Assembly: GCA_930367215.1 (NCBI GenBank)
Contig: OV884058.1
Span: 214,500,208-214,564,207, forward strand
Reading direction: 5' to 3'
Length of the DNA: 64,000 nucleotides
DNA from: Pollenia angustigena
Lineage: Eukaryota > Arthropoda > Insecta > Diptera > Polleniidae
Below the pieces are notes generated by a model. The model was not told the DNA's origin. It was given only the letters and a program-made list of their open reading frames with translations, and searched no databases. Position 1 is the stretch's first letter. Every line of letters begins with the position of its first letter. Below, piece after piece: positions 22,239 to 32,887 of the stretch. The position numbers and the translations under genes were made by a program.

Positions 22239-22895
22239 TTATGGATATAAAAGAACACAAAACTTATTTATGAGATTAAAGGTATGTTCAGACCTAACAA
22301 ATATTTGACGGGAAAAGCCAAAAAATCGTGAACAGTAAATTGTATGAACTTTAGAGTTGTTTTTAATAATTTCTGTTGATTTACTAAACACTCTTTGTAA
22401 AAAAATAATTGTATAATGTAATTTATAATCTGTTAAATGACAGAGAATGCCATTTCTTTTTCCCTCTCTCCTAAAAACTCAAGACTTGACGAGTCAAACC
22501 TGACGTGTGTGAACCGGCAATTACCCGCCAAAAAATTTTACAGAAGCAGTTATGTAAGAAAAACAGTTGTTTGTTTAAATTTTTGGCATTTTTGTTTCAT
22601 TTCTCACATTGCAGTCGAAAAGTTGTTCGCCGCGAGTATGAAATATATAAAAGGGAATGTTTTTATAAGCTTTTAAAACAGGATCGTTTTTAAAATTTGT
22701 TCTATTTCAAATTCACAGGAAAGAATTTTCCAGAACATGGCTGTGTATAAGATTGTGTTTTGCTTAAAAGTGATTTTTTGAAGGAATTTTTTACTAAACT
22801 TATGGTCAGTTTTGGACCTACTTTCATAAAGTTTGGCTATATGTATTTTTTATACCCTCCACTACGAGTGGTGAATGAGGATACTGTCATTGCCA
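22239..22895. other. Unassigned sequence
   Basis: Overlapping short frames at 22437-22693 are not convincing genes. A remnant of the hairpin TATACCCTCCACTACGAGTG lies at about 22850, marking an old dispersed repeat. Confidence 0.35.
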
Positions 22896-23016
22896 GTTCG
22901 TGTGAAACTTCTTTAATAATCGTCTAGACTTAATTAATTCTTAGTCGACTAAGCCATGTCTCGTGTGAAACTTCTTTAATATTCATCTAGACTTGATTAA
23001 TTCTAAGTCGACGTGG
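22896..23016. repeat. Direct repeat, period about 65 bp
   Basis: TCGTGTGAAACTTCTTTAAT followed by a TCTAGACTT...ATTAATTCT...AGTCGAC block occurs twice in tandem, immediately left of the foldback element. Confidence 0.8.
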
Positions 23017-23024
23017 TTGTCTAT

Positions 23025-25745
23025 TAGACTGGTCGCATCTTGTATGGGATTTTTTTTTTTTTTTTAATTTAAATGTTTGCGCTGCTTAAAATATGAGGTT
23101 TGGTGTAAGAAATCAAGTCCTAATTTTTCAGCTCAATCCGACGGTGCCTAGTCGTGCCAAGTGGGGCCCAAAGTTCCCCATATGATAAAAAAAACATCTA
23201 TTCAATCAGATACTAGATGAAAAGCCGGTCTTAAAGACCGAAAATCGAAAATCTGGCTTCGTTACGATCTTCGGCAGAGAAAATACTTTAAGTATGCCAA
23301 ATTTCAGCTTCATATGTCATCAGATGGCTTCAGAAAGTTGCGGAAAGAATAGGACATACATGCAAACATCCTGACATACTAAGAAATTATATATTGTATA
23401 GATAGATTAAAGTATTTGCAGTTTTATATTTTAGTATGATACGAACGAAAGATTTTTAACTAATTTTACCTAATTCGGGGTCGCTGAATCCAGTGGTGCT
23501 AGCCGTTTTTTTAGGTTAGCTTTAGTTTTCGAGATATACCGTTATTTCGAAAATTAAGGATGTTGCACAACATATGTTCGCGCAACTCAAAAACGCTTTA
23601 GCTTATTGAAAAACTAAAAAAAACCGAAATTCGGCAATAAAATTTACTTTAAGAAAGTTAAAACTTTTTTCTTCATATTGGCTTTGGTTTTCGAGATATA
23701 CCGTAATTTCGAAAATTAAGAAGGTTGCACAACATATGTTCTCAAAAACGCTTTAGCTTATTGAAAAACTAAATAAAACCGAAATGCCGCAATAAAATTT
23801 ACTTTAAGAAATGTAAAACGTTTTTCTGATATGCGCAGTCGTTTTAGAAACATAATTTTTTTTCTGGAAAAAAAAATAATTTTTTTATTAAAATTTCGGA
23901 ATTTTTGTTTTTAAAAATTCATAAAAAATTGAAAAATGGAGCTATGCTTCTAATTTTATAGAGTCATATAAAAAACAATATTGCAAACAAAACAAGCTAT
24001 AAAAGATTAAAATCTGTTCACAACTTTTGATTTTATGTATTCACAAAAGACGAACAATTTAAATTAATTTAAGAATTTTATTAAACCGCCATATTTGTAT
24101 AATTGAAATTCTTATATTTGGCCCGTGTAGTGCCTAGGATGCCTCAAGAAGGGTCAAATGTATGACCAACTCCACTTTATTTTTCATCTCCATCATTTAT
24201 TTCTAAAATACCTACCTGCTATCTCCATTCATTAAGGGGCTCCCATTCAAAATTTTAACTACAGACTAGAAATATATTGAAGAAAAAGCTCCATAACTGC
24301 CAAGGAGTCAGACCTAGGGGAATATAATGTATAACCGACCTCAGTTAGTTTTTTGTCCTAAACATTTTCTCGAGACATACTTGCCCTTTACCTTTACTTT
24401 TTAGGGGGGCTCTCATACAAATTCATTTAAAATTGGAAAATGCAGCTATGCTTCTACAATAATTTTTTTAATGAAAATTTCGAAATTTAAAAAAAAAGTG
24501 TAAATTTATTTGATTGATTTTATTAAGTTGATAAATTTAAAAGAGAAGATTTGTTGTGGGACGGATATAAATGACGATAGTGCTCAACAACTTGGAGTAG
24601 GTACTGCTTATCTGTCTCATTTTGTGGCATCCTAGGCACTACACGGCCCAAATATAAGAATTTCAATTATACAAATATGGCGGTTTAATAAAATTCTTAA
24701 ATTAATTAAAATTGTTCGTCTTTTGTGAATACATAAAATCAAAAGTTGTGAACAGATTTTAATCATTTATAGCTTGTTTTGTTTGCAATATTGTTTTTTA
24801 TATGACTCTATAAAATTGGAAGCATAGCTCCATTTTTCAATTTTTTATGAATTTTTAAAAACAAAAATTCCGAAATTTTAATAAAAAAATTATTTTTTTT
24901 TTCCAGAAAAAAAAAATTATGTTTCTAAAACGACTGCGCATATAAGAAAAACGTTTTACCTTTCTTAAAGTAAATTTTATTGCGGAATTTCGGTTTTTTT
25001 TAGTTTTTCAATAAGCTAAAGCGTTTTTGAGTTACGCGAACATATGTTGTGCAACCTCCTTAATTTTCGAAATAACGGTATATCTCGAAAACCAAAGCCA
25101 ATATGAAGAAAAAAGTTTTAACTTTCTTAAAGTAAATTTTATTGCCGAATTTCGGTTTTTTTTTAGTTTTTCAATAAGCTAAAGCGTTTTTGAGTTACGC
25201 GAACATATGTTGTGCAACATCCTTAATTTTCGAAATAACGGTATATCTCGAAAACTAAAGCTAACCTAAAAAAACGGCTAGCACCACTGGATTCAGCGAC
25301 CCCGAATTAGGTAAAATTAGTTAAAAATCTTTCGTTCGTATCATACTAAAATATTAAACTGCAAATAATTTAATCTATCTATACAATATATAATTTCTTA
25401 GTATGTCAGGATGTTTGCATGTATGTCCTATTCTTTCCGCAACTTTCTGAAGCCATCTGATGACATATGAAGCTGAAATTTGGCGTAATTAAAGTATTTT
25501 CTCTGCGGAAGATCGTAACGAAGCCAGATTTTCGATTTTCGGTCTTTAAGACCGGCTTTTCATCTAGTATCTGATTGAATAGATGTTTTTTTTTATCATA
25601 TGGGGAACTTTGGGCCCCACTTGGCACGACTAGGCACCGTCGGATTGAGCTGAAAAATTAGGACTTGATTTCTTACACCAAACCTCATATTTTAAGCAGC
25701 GCAAACATGTAAATTAAAAAAAAAAAAAAAATTGCGACCAGTCTA
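23025..25745. mobile_element. Foldback element with 1.1-kb inverted arms and 8-bp duplication
   Basis: The left arm (23025-24143) and right arm (24626-25745) are near-identical inverted copies around a unique 482-bp centre. The outer ends are TAGACTGGTCGCA, flanked by a perfect 8-bp duplication TTGTCTAT (23017-23024 and 25746-25753), which places it with hAT-type insertions. The arms carry a tandem repeat of about 162 bp (GTTTTCGAGATATACCG at 23525 and 23687) present on both sides. No transposase frame exists, so it must have been mobilised in trans. The arms are long enough to produce a large RNA hairpin if transcribed. Confidence 0.9.
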
Positions 25746-25797
25746 TTGTCTATGCATATGTTGAAAACTGACTCACTTTAAAACAGACTCAATTTAA

Positions 25798-27089
25798 CCC
25801 TTATGTGAGTGACAGGGTACCCTGGTATTTTTTTAATCTTTAATTGCATTTTTTGTTTGTTTGAAGTTTCTTAAGGGAGTGGAACCTCTTGAGAACTCTT
25901 ATTATTGTGTTTTAAATATATTCAATTAACAATAGCTTAGTTTCTTAATTTGAAAGGGTTCTGTTGGTCAATTTATATTTTGCACCCTCAACGGAGTGAC
26001 AGGGCACCCGGGTACCTTAACGAAAATATTTAAAATAACATTTATTTTTTAGTATAATTTAATTTATTGTAATGAATATCACCTCAAAAGCATGTTGAAT
26101 TGAATAAACTGAAATATTTTTTTACTTTTCACATGAATGAAAATTTAAAATTTAAAAATAAAAAGACAGTGTTAGTTATTTCCTTTATATTGTTTATTCA
26201 AACAAAAGGCTTGAAGAAAGCACAAAAAAAATAGAAATTATATACACTTCACTATAGAACAAATCAGAAAAAAACAAAAAAAAAAAAAAATTGTGTACTG
26301 AGATCCTTGGAAGAAGGATTCACACAGAGGACGGTGAATTGAATGTTCGATACAACTTGCGCACGCCCTCCTTTTGTTTTTTTTTTGGCACATAGAGCAA
26401 CTGCCGACAACTCTGAAATTACTATTTCTTTCACGCAAAATTATATCGCACATCTCACTGGATAAATTAGTTTTAAATACGTCCTTAGGTGCTCCTATAT
26501 TTAAGCCAGGATCAGGACCTCTGCGTTGCCGTAATTTCTGTTGATGTATTGGTATTCCGGATAGCGATCAAGACGCTAATGAGAACCATCCTTTCCATGG
26601 ACTTCAGTTGTTTCTTCACTCACGTCAGAATCATATGAATCCTCGTTGTCCTCTATTTATCCCATATGCTTTGCATCGGATGCTTCTGATATTATATCGC
26701 ACATTTTCAGAATATGTTCACATTCGTTTTATATATCATTTGTATCTATGGAATCTAAGCGTGCTTGTTTAGAACAAGAACCCAATGTTGTTATTGCACT
26801 TTACCTTCTTCTTGCGCTCACCGAACTTATTCATGTATGAACATAGTAATGTATTTATGAAAGCAGTAGCAAGTAGATGTTGTATTTGTCGATCAATCAT
26901 AAAGCCAAAGGGAAATCCCCCGATTCGAGTTTATGTTAGACATTGCAAAAACTTATATTTTACATTTTGTTAAATGAATTTTCTTATATATATTGTAATA
27001 TAATGTAAAATTTTCGTATTTATTGTATGTGGTACCAGGGTACCCTGTCACTCTGTTAAAGGTGTTTTTTTTTGTCACTCACATAAGGG
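25798..27089 (-). mobile_element. Internally deleted piggyBac-like element with TTAA duplication
   Basis: Ends CCCTTATGTGAGTGACA on both sides are flanked by TTAA (25794-25797 and 27090-27093). The subterminal motif GACAGGGTACCCTGGTA occurs near 25811, in variant form near 25990 and inverted near 27030. CCC... ends at TTAA are typical of piggyBac elements. A deleted transposase remnant lies inside on the minus strand. Confidence 0.8.
26238..26690 (-). pseudogene. piggyBac-like transposase remnant: acidic N-terminal piece joined to Cys-rich C-terminus
   Basis: On the minus strand, 26680-26580 encodes an acidic stretch (NEDSYDSDVSEETTEVHGKD) like the N-terminal region of piggyBac transposases. 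It is followed by stops. At about 26540-26290 the frame gives a C-terminal tail with RNSNFRVVGSCSMCQKKNKR and RACASCIEHSIHRPLC, a cysteine pattern (CxxC, CxxC, later C) matching the piggyBac Cys-rich DNA-binding domain. The whole catalytic core is absent. The last Cys pair is damaged and the frame then runs into a poly-A-derived Phe tract. Non-functional. Confidence 0.65.
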
Positions 27090-27093
27090 TTAA

Positions 27094-27511
27094 AACAACT
27101 CAAAAGAAAAAAAAAACAAGTTTGGGCGAAATCAAGCAAAACCGGTTCAGTAGGATAAGACTTATGAGTGCAAATGTGGAACAACCACCCTAAAAAATGT
27201 ATAATTTTGTTACAAAAAGTAACATAAATAGTGGCGAAAGTCACATGTTGATATAAGATTTTGCACAAATACGTTTTATATGACTAGAAATCATACTACT
27301 TAATTTCGTGAAGATCGGTCCAAAATTTGTACATTCATTATGTTAAGATTTTTCCTTGTATTTAATGCGATTAGCAGATTGACAACAGGGAAACGACTAT
27401 TAACACAATCATAAAGTTAGGGATTTTTTGACAGCTTTTCAAAATTTTTTCGCTCTTTCTATTTTAGTCGTTCTGGCATGAGCTCGACAAAGAGTGACGT
27501 ATAGTTCATGT
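27094..27511. other. Dispersed-repeat remnant, no gene
   Basis: Begins AAAAAACAAGTTTGGGCGAA and contains CGTGAAGATCGGTCC near 27309, shared strings of the fly dispersed repeats seen near 20060-20390. No bounded element. Confidence 0.4.
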
Positions 27512-27519
27512 GTGTGAAG

Positions 27520-28936
27520 CACTGATGGGATTTGTGGTACAATTGTACCAAATTTGGTACAATCGAAACTTCATTGGTACCCTCGTACAATTCATCCCTT
27601 TTTGGTACAAATAAAAAAAAAATCCCACGAAGTTTAATCATTTCATCTTCATAATATAAATTGTACTATTTAAATTAATGTTCGGATATTATACAAACAT
27701 ATAAAGTACATACATACATAAGTATATGTACTCGTATCCCTGCAGAAGCCTAAGATTAAGTGTTTCCAAATCGTCGATTGTGTTGGTGACATTCAGGTAT
27801 GTGATAGGAATCGATTTTAAAAACGAAAAATATCGTTTTCAGTATCTTTTAAAAAATATCTTAAATACATATTCCTTTTATTTTCAGTCTTTATGCTTTT
27901 AAATTTTATATTATATACGTTCACTGAAGTGAACTCTTATCGAAAATTTAAGACTATAATTCAGAATTGGATTTTAAAAACATGAGAATCGTTATGGAAT
28001 CGATTGATTTTCATCACATGCTTGATTGTCAACCGAGTGTATTAATTTTTTTCTGCCTTTGAGATAAAAGAGAAAAAGAAACATTTTTGCTTCATCTTAA
28101 TTTTTATAACCATACCGCAATAGTGGAGAGGGTATTATGCGTTTGTGCTGATGTGTGTTACACATAAAATAATACTTTTTGAGTCGATTTTACGGTGTCC
28201 CTCCGTCCGGCTGGCTGGCTGGTTGTCTGTCCATGTAACCTTGTTCGTAAAGTACAGGTCGCAATTCATAAGGACAAAGCCTACTAAAAATGGTGAGAAT
28301 CGGTGTATTATTTTACATGTCCCCATACAAACTTCTTTCCGTAATAGTGTTTGTGCCTACATATAAACCACCCATTACGTTGGTATTTAGATTAAATTTG
28401 GCCCGGACTTATTTCATTGCAATCTAAATAATCTTACCATTTTTTTATTGGAATCGGTCCATAAACTTTCTTATAAATGTTGGTTTTGATATAAAAATTG
28501 GCGACAATAACTTTTACGATAGCCACTTTGTCAAGATAAAACATTGCGCTGGCGGGTCCAAAATAAACCATAGGTCCCATATAAAGTCCCTTTCTAAAAG
28601 CACTTAAAGGTAAACAAATTTTATATAGATGAAAATAACTTATCTTATCTTAATAATAGTCGACACAAAAACTTTTACATAAATCTTAACTTCATAACAT
28701 AATTTTGTTCTGGCGTGTCCACTATTGACCATGGGTCTCGCTCTTGAAAATTTGTCTGTATATACTGTGGTGTAGAGTATCAAATGCTCGGGCTTTTAAT
28801 TAAATAATAAAAGTTATGAATTCTTACTATGTATGCTTTTTTATTTTATACCGAAATTTTGGTACAATTTATGTCAATTTGGTACAATTTTGCCATTGAG
28901 AGGGTACAATTGAGGATTTGTCAGATCCCAACAGTG
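27520..28936. mobile_element. Non-autonomous hAT element (1417 bp)
   Basis: Ends CACTGATGGGATTTG and CACTGTTGGGATCTG (reverse complement) are flanked by a perfect 8-bp duplication GTGTGAAG (27512-27519 and 28937-28944). GGTACAATT motifs cluster at both ends. The interior includes an inserted dispersed repeat at about 28107-28790. No transposase frame. Confidence 0.82.
28107..28790. repeat. Copy of a dispersed hairpin repeat inside the hAT
   Basis: It begins ATACCGCAATAGTGGAGAGG, then GTATTATGCGTTTGTGCTGA, then TCCGTCCGGCTGGCTGGCTG with TTGTCTGTCCATGTAACC. The inverse of the same order is found at 59740-59885, and a third diverged copy at 34850-35100. It ends near GTGGTGTAGAGTATCAAATG. No gene. 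Confidence 0.6.
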
Positions 28937-29020
28937 GTGTGAAGAGCTGTAAGCCACAACTAATCAGGTAGCTAACTGGACAGACGGACATTGTTAACTC
29001 AATTAAGAAAGTAATTTTTA

Positions 29021-29289
29021 TGCCCAATTTTCAGGATAGTATTTAAATCTATGTATATAAAGTTTTCATATAAACTTAAATCGTATTTAAATACAGATTG
29101 ATTTTTTGAGTTTCATTTGAGAAGTCTTATTTAATAAAGATAAAAGTATGGTAGCACTACTAAACACAAAAAACCTGTACCACATCGTTGAATTAAGTTT
29201 TATTTAAGTGTTTAGTGAAGAAGAGAATTTTGTATTTAAAACGATTTTAAACATAAATGTGTTTTAATTTCATTCCTGAAAATTGGCCA
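29021..29289. mobile_element. MITE with TGSCCAATTTTC ends, copy 1
   Basis: The ends TGCCCAATTTTCAGGATAG and TGGCCAATTTTCAGGAATG (reverse complement) and the interior match the larger copy at 57068-57458 in reverse orientation. The flanks are TTA on the left and TTG on the right, a decayed 3-bp duplication. PIF/Harbinger-like by target size. Confidence 0.65.
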
Positions 29290-29830
29290 TTGGTCGATCG
29301 GTACACTAAAAGTTTTACAACCAATATTTGTATGTATTAAAAACATCATCAGCCAGTGTAGGGTATGAACAAATGTTAATTGCAATACAAAGTGTTTTAA
29401 CGGCAACGTTCTGTTTATTGTTGCTGTTGTGGTTGGATTATTTATGAGTTGATGATGTTTTATTTTAGGATGAAAATAAAGTTGACACTAGAGGGAAGTT
29501 GAAGGCTTTAATGTGGGTACTATTAATTTACGAAAACAAAGCGACATACATACATATGAATGTGGTAAGCTTACAAGAGCTAGTTGCACAGTGCGTGAAA
29601 TAGACTTTAGTATTCCAGTTTAAGGAGTCAGTAAAAATAGAAAACAATTTCGCACACCCGAAATATAACAGTGCAACAAATACCTTAAACAGATCGTCGT
29701 GGCCAAAATTCGATTCAATTCAAACTAATAGTGATTATAGGTGTAAATTCTATACAAAGATCGGCTTTAACAGGACCACCTGCTGGGAATATTGCATGGA
29801 AAAAGTTATGGGGTTTTACTTAAAACTTAC
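29290..29830 (-). other. Probable intron flanking the 29831-29954 exon
   Basis: No repeat or gene seen. The minus-strand donor GTAAGT occupies 29830-29825. The block includes CAGTGCAACAAATACC near 29670, resembling an end of the CACWGTRCAACA family without a partner. Confidence 0.35.
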
Positions 29831-29954
29831 GTGTAGCGGTAGCCGAGCATCGTTTACATAATTTCGAACTGTATAAATTTTTTCAGCACGCGACAGATTA
29901 TAGCCAGCCTCTTGTTGATTAAAAAGCTGAACTTGTCGGTAACCTGCTGCAGCA
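29831..29954 (-). CDS. Short coding exon of an unidentified host gene
   Basis: The minus strand is open for 41 codons reading AAAGYRQVQLFNQQEAGYNL then SRAEKIYTVRNYVNDARLPLH (split for length). It ends at a codon boundary exactly at CAC/GTAAGT, a perfect donor (29830-29825), and the frame stops three codons into the intron. On the upstream side an in-frame TGA lies near 29986, so the exon must start after it. The nearest acceptors are CTAG (exon start 29954), CTGCAG (29946) and CAGCAG (29943), preceded by a T-rich stretch. Base composition is clearly less A/T-rich than the surrounding DNA, and codon use looks like a host gene rather than a transposon. I do not recognise the protein. It is on the same strand as the glutamine-rich exon but 28 kb upstream of that gene's own signal-peptide start, so it is probably a different gene whose other exons lie in or beyond this transposon-rich interval. 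Confidence 0.6.
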
Positions 29955-30060
29955 CTAGTTGTATTTGAAACATAAAATACATTTTGATATCATCTCTGCA
30001 TTTGAGAAATAAAACTGCTGAATTTTAAAATAAAATTAAGCAACTTTTTTCTGTGCTTAG
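29955..30060. other. Spacer before the hAT element
   Basis: Probable intron upstream of the short exon. It ends with the 8-bp hAT duplication GTGCTTAG at 30053-30060. Confidence 0.4.
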
Positions 30061-31174
30061 TAGAGTTGTCAATTATTCGACTTTCAACTTTGTTCGAATA
30101 ATTCAAATAATTGTTTTTGTTCGTTCGATCAAACGATTGATTCTAAAAAATTATTCGATTAATCGATGAGAATAACGAATAAAAAAATTATTTGTACAAC
30201 AATTTACCATGGAAAATCTTCCATTCCATCCGCTATGACTTCTTCTTTTTTTTTGATGCCAAACATTTTTCATCTTAACTCCATATCGTTGTATTACTTA
30301 AAGGCATCTTTAAACCCTTAATTTCTTAATAATCCGATATTACTCTAGATTTTCGAAAGACGTTGGCAAATCTACCATCTTCGCCAAACTTCTGTCTACA
30401 ATTTCTTCTATAGAATAGCCACTGTCTCTCTTAATGTATTTTTTCATCGGACCAAGTTCGACATTTCTTGATGTCGTTGGATAATCTTCCAATCTTCCAA
30501 AAAAAAAAAAAAAATATAATACAATAACAACATTTTCTACTTTCAAGAAATTTTTCACCCAAAATTGAGAATTTTTAACGTTTGATTTAAAAATAAAACA
30601 GATGACACAACTGAGAAGGTGAGTTGCAAAACTCGTTTGTTGCAAAATTAAAAATACGAGATGGCAAATAATTTTTTCAGTTTTTTTGGCGCTTTATTAG
30701 ACGAAATATTCTGATTGCATCAATGCATGTCCATGCTAAAATCACGAAAATTTCTTCTCATTAAGCGCCAAAAGAACTATTAGAATCAATTGTCATCTTG
30801 TATTTTTAATTTTGTAACCAGCGATTTTTGCAACTCACCTACTCAATTGTTTGTAAAGATTTGTTTAATAAGATTCATAAAACACAACACGGTTTTTGCT
30901 TACTAAACATTGAGATTAATTACAACCAGGGCTATTTCAACAATATTTTTTAACTTTCCCACATTTTGTATAAAATCACTAAAAACTTAGGAGAATAAAC
31001 AAAATTCTAAGCTTTTATTAAATTTATTTTATAATAAAAAAAATTTTCGATTAATCGAAATTAATTAATCAATTTATTCGTTATTCGAAAATCGTCGTTT
31101 TGAAATTATTCGATGAAGAATTTGGTTTTGTTTGATTGATTAATCGAATTATTCTTAATCGGTTGACAACTCTA
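30061..31174 (-). mobile_element. hAT element with transposase remnant (1114 bp)
   Basis: Ends TAGAGTTGTCAATTATTCG and TAGAGTTGTCAACCGATTA (reverse complement) are flanked by a perfect 8-bp duplication GTGCTTAG (30053-30060 and 31175-31182). ATTATTCGATTAATCGA-type motifs repeat near both ends. On the minus strand 30495-30340 a short frame (RDSGYSIEEIVDRSLAKMVD and following FENLE) resembles the start of the hAT transposase core, but this match is weak. A small MITE sits inside at 30617-30840. Confidence 0.82.
30617..30840. mobile_element. MITE nested in the 30061-31174 hAT (224 bp)
   Basis: AGGTGAGTTGCAAAACTCG and the right end, in reverse complement AGGTGAGTTGCAAAAATCG, form inverted repeats of about 50 bp, with a GGCGCTTTATTAGACGAAAT/TTAAGCGCC inner pair. 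Flanks ACTGAGA and ACTCAAT could be a decayed duplication. Confidence 0.65.
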
Positions 31175-31182
31175 GTGCTTAG

Positions 31183-31526
31183 TCTTTCAGCTATAAATTT
31201 TCCAAGTTTTTTAAAGTTAACTCTAACAAAAGGAAAAATGCATTTTCATATTAAGTTTTAGATAGTATCTTAGGGTCAACTGTCCCACTGTAATGTTATT
31301 AAATTTTAAGTAAAATTTTAAATAAAAGAAAAAGTGAAATTAATTTGTTTAAGTTTTTTTTTTTTTTTTTAATTTCACTTAAGCTCGTTTATACCTTGAT
31401 TTAAATAATTCTTTTAAGGCAATTTAAGATGTTACAAGATAAAACCAAAATCGTGTTTATTTTCTTTACAATTTCATTATTTTTTTATTCTTGTTTTAGG
31501 AAATATGCCTTTTGTCGAGTCTAGAC
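31183..31526. other. Unassigned spacer
   Basis: A/T-rich with a T17 run near 31351. Nothing recognised. Confidence 0.4.
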
Positions 31527-32330
31527 CCCAACAAACACGGAGGTTTGATTTCAAATTGAGAATGATTTGAAATCAAACGTTTTCTCAAACGACAAACGTT
31601 TGATAATGATTTGAAAATCATTTGAAAATCATAGCGTTCTCAACAAAAAGGGGAAATTATTTTCAAATTGAAAAATGCCTTTATTTTCAACTTGCTTTCA
31701 AACGTAATTCTCAAATGTTTTTCAAATGTGGATTATAATACAATGTGGAACATAAATAAAAATATTGTATTTTTTTAATTTAAATTCATTATTTATTTAA
31801 ATAAAATGTGAGATAAACATTCGGCACCATAGCTTAAATATGAAATAATGTTCTTTCCGTCCTCTAAGTCTTGCAAAGACGAAATAATTGGCACCTTTTT
31901 ATTTTGAGGATTGTAGCACCGTGATCATTCAATGAACTTATAATTTCTTCACTTTCCCGTTTTATTTTTTTTAGTTCGTATTTTTAATCATTTTAATGAC
32001 AAATAATTTTTATTTTTCACAAAAAATAAATCGTTCACTTGTAAAACACATTTAACCACGAAGTAAAAATTTTACTTTAATCGCCATTTTTAATGTTTAC
32101 ATTTATTTTTCGCTTAAGTATTGCCAAGTTTAGTTTTGATTTGAATTTAACATTTGATACCAATTTGACAACAAATTGATAAAACATTTGAAGTCAAATG
32201 TTTATTTTCAAATCATTATCAATTTGAATTTAAATGTTAAATCAAATAATTGAAAAACGTTTGAGAATTGTGTTTGATGTCAAATGATAAAGTCATTTCA
32301 TATCAAAGGTTTGACTTCGTGTTTGTTGGG
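31527..32330. mobile_element. Non-autonomous element with CCCAACAAACACG ends (804 bp)
   Basis: Ends CCCAACAAACACGGAGGTTT and CCCAACAAACACGAAGTCAA (reverse complement) enclose dense TTTGAAATCAAA and CAAATGATTTGA-type palindromes near both ends. No target duplication was identified and no gene is present. Confidence 0.6.
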
Positions 32331-32887
32331 ACACTGTAAAAATATGTATGTATGTATGTGTGTTTATAAATATGTATGTAAAAGTTATAAATATTGAAAG
32401 TTTTCTCTATCCGTCCGATAGCCATTTTTTTATACATTTAAAGTATTTTTGTTTTCAAAATTTATCAATTTTATCAGGGAAATCACAAATATGCAATTGC
32501 AATTCCTTGTGCGACCAATGAAGGCATACATAATATATCTATCCATGTTAGGGCTTTTTATGAACTTTGGCGTCGATTTGTTAGTGTATATTTTGGCATA
32601 TTTTACCGTTTGGAGCATATTTTTGCATAATTTAGTTGGAAGAGCCTTTTTGCAGCATTTTTTAAGTTTTTGGAGCATATTTGTCTCTTCGGGGAATATT
32701 TTGATACAAATTCGATTTTTTGGATGCCTCTTGAAGCTTTCTTAGCAAACAAAAATTTTTTTCGAAATTCTGGTTGACAGATTACCCAAGGTGTTGCTTT
32801 AAGTTCGCCATCCACATTTAATTTTTACTCTAAAATGAAGATAAATGCCCGTTATTTCTGCAAATAGATATCTAGCTGTGTATAAAT
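32331..32887. other. Unassigned sequence with TATG microsatellite
   Basis: A short (TATG)n/(TGTA)n tract lies at about 32343-32378. The frames at 32430-32815 overlap on both strands and look like A/T-rich chance frames. Confidence 0.35.

Noticed and set aside
26646..26973. Plus-strand frames as host genes
   Set aside because: They lie inside the TTAA-bounded piggyBac-like element, opposite its N-terminal remnant.
32430..32815. Overlapping hydrophobic frames on both strands
   Set aside because: They are open on both strands in A/T-rich DNA, dominated by Phe/Leu/Ile/Lys, with no exon signals.
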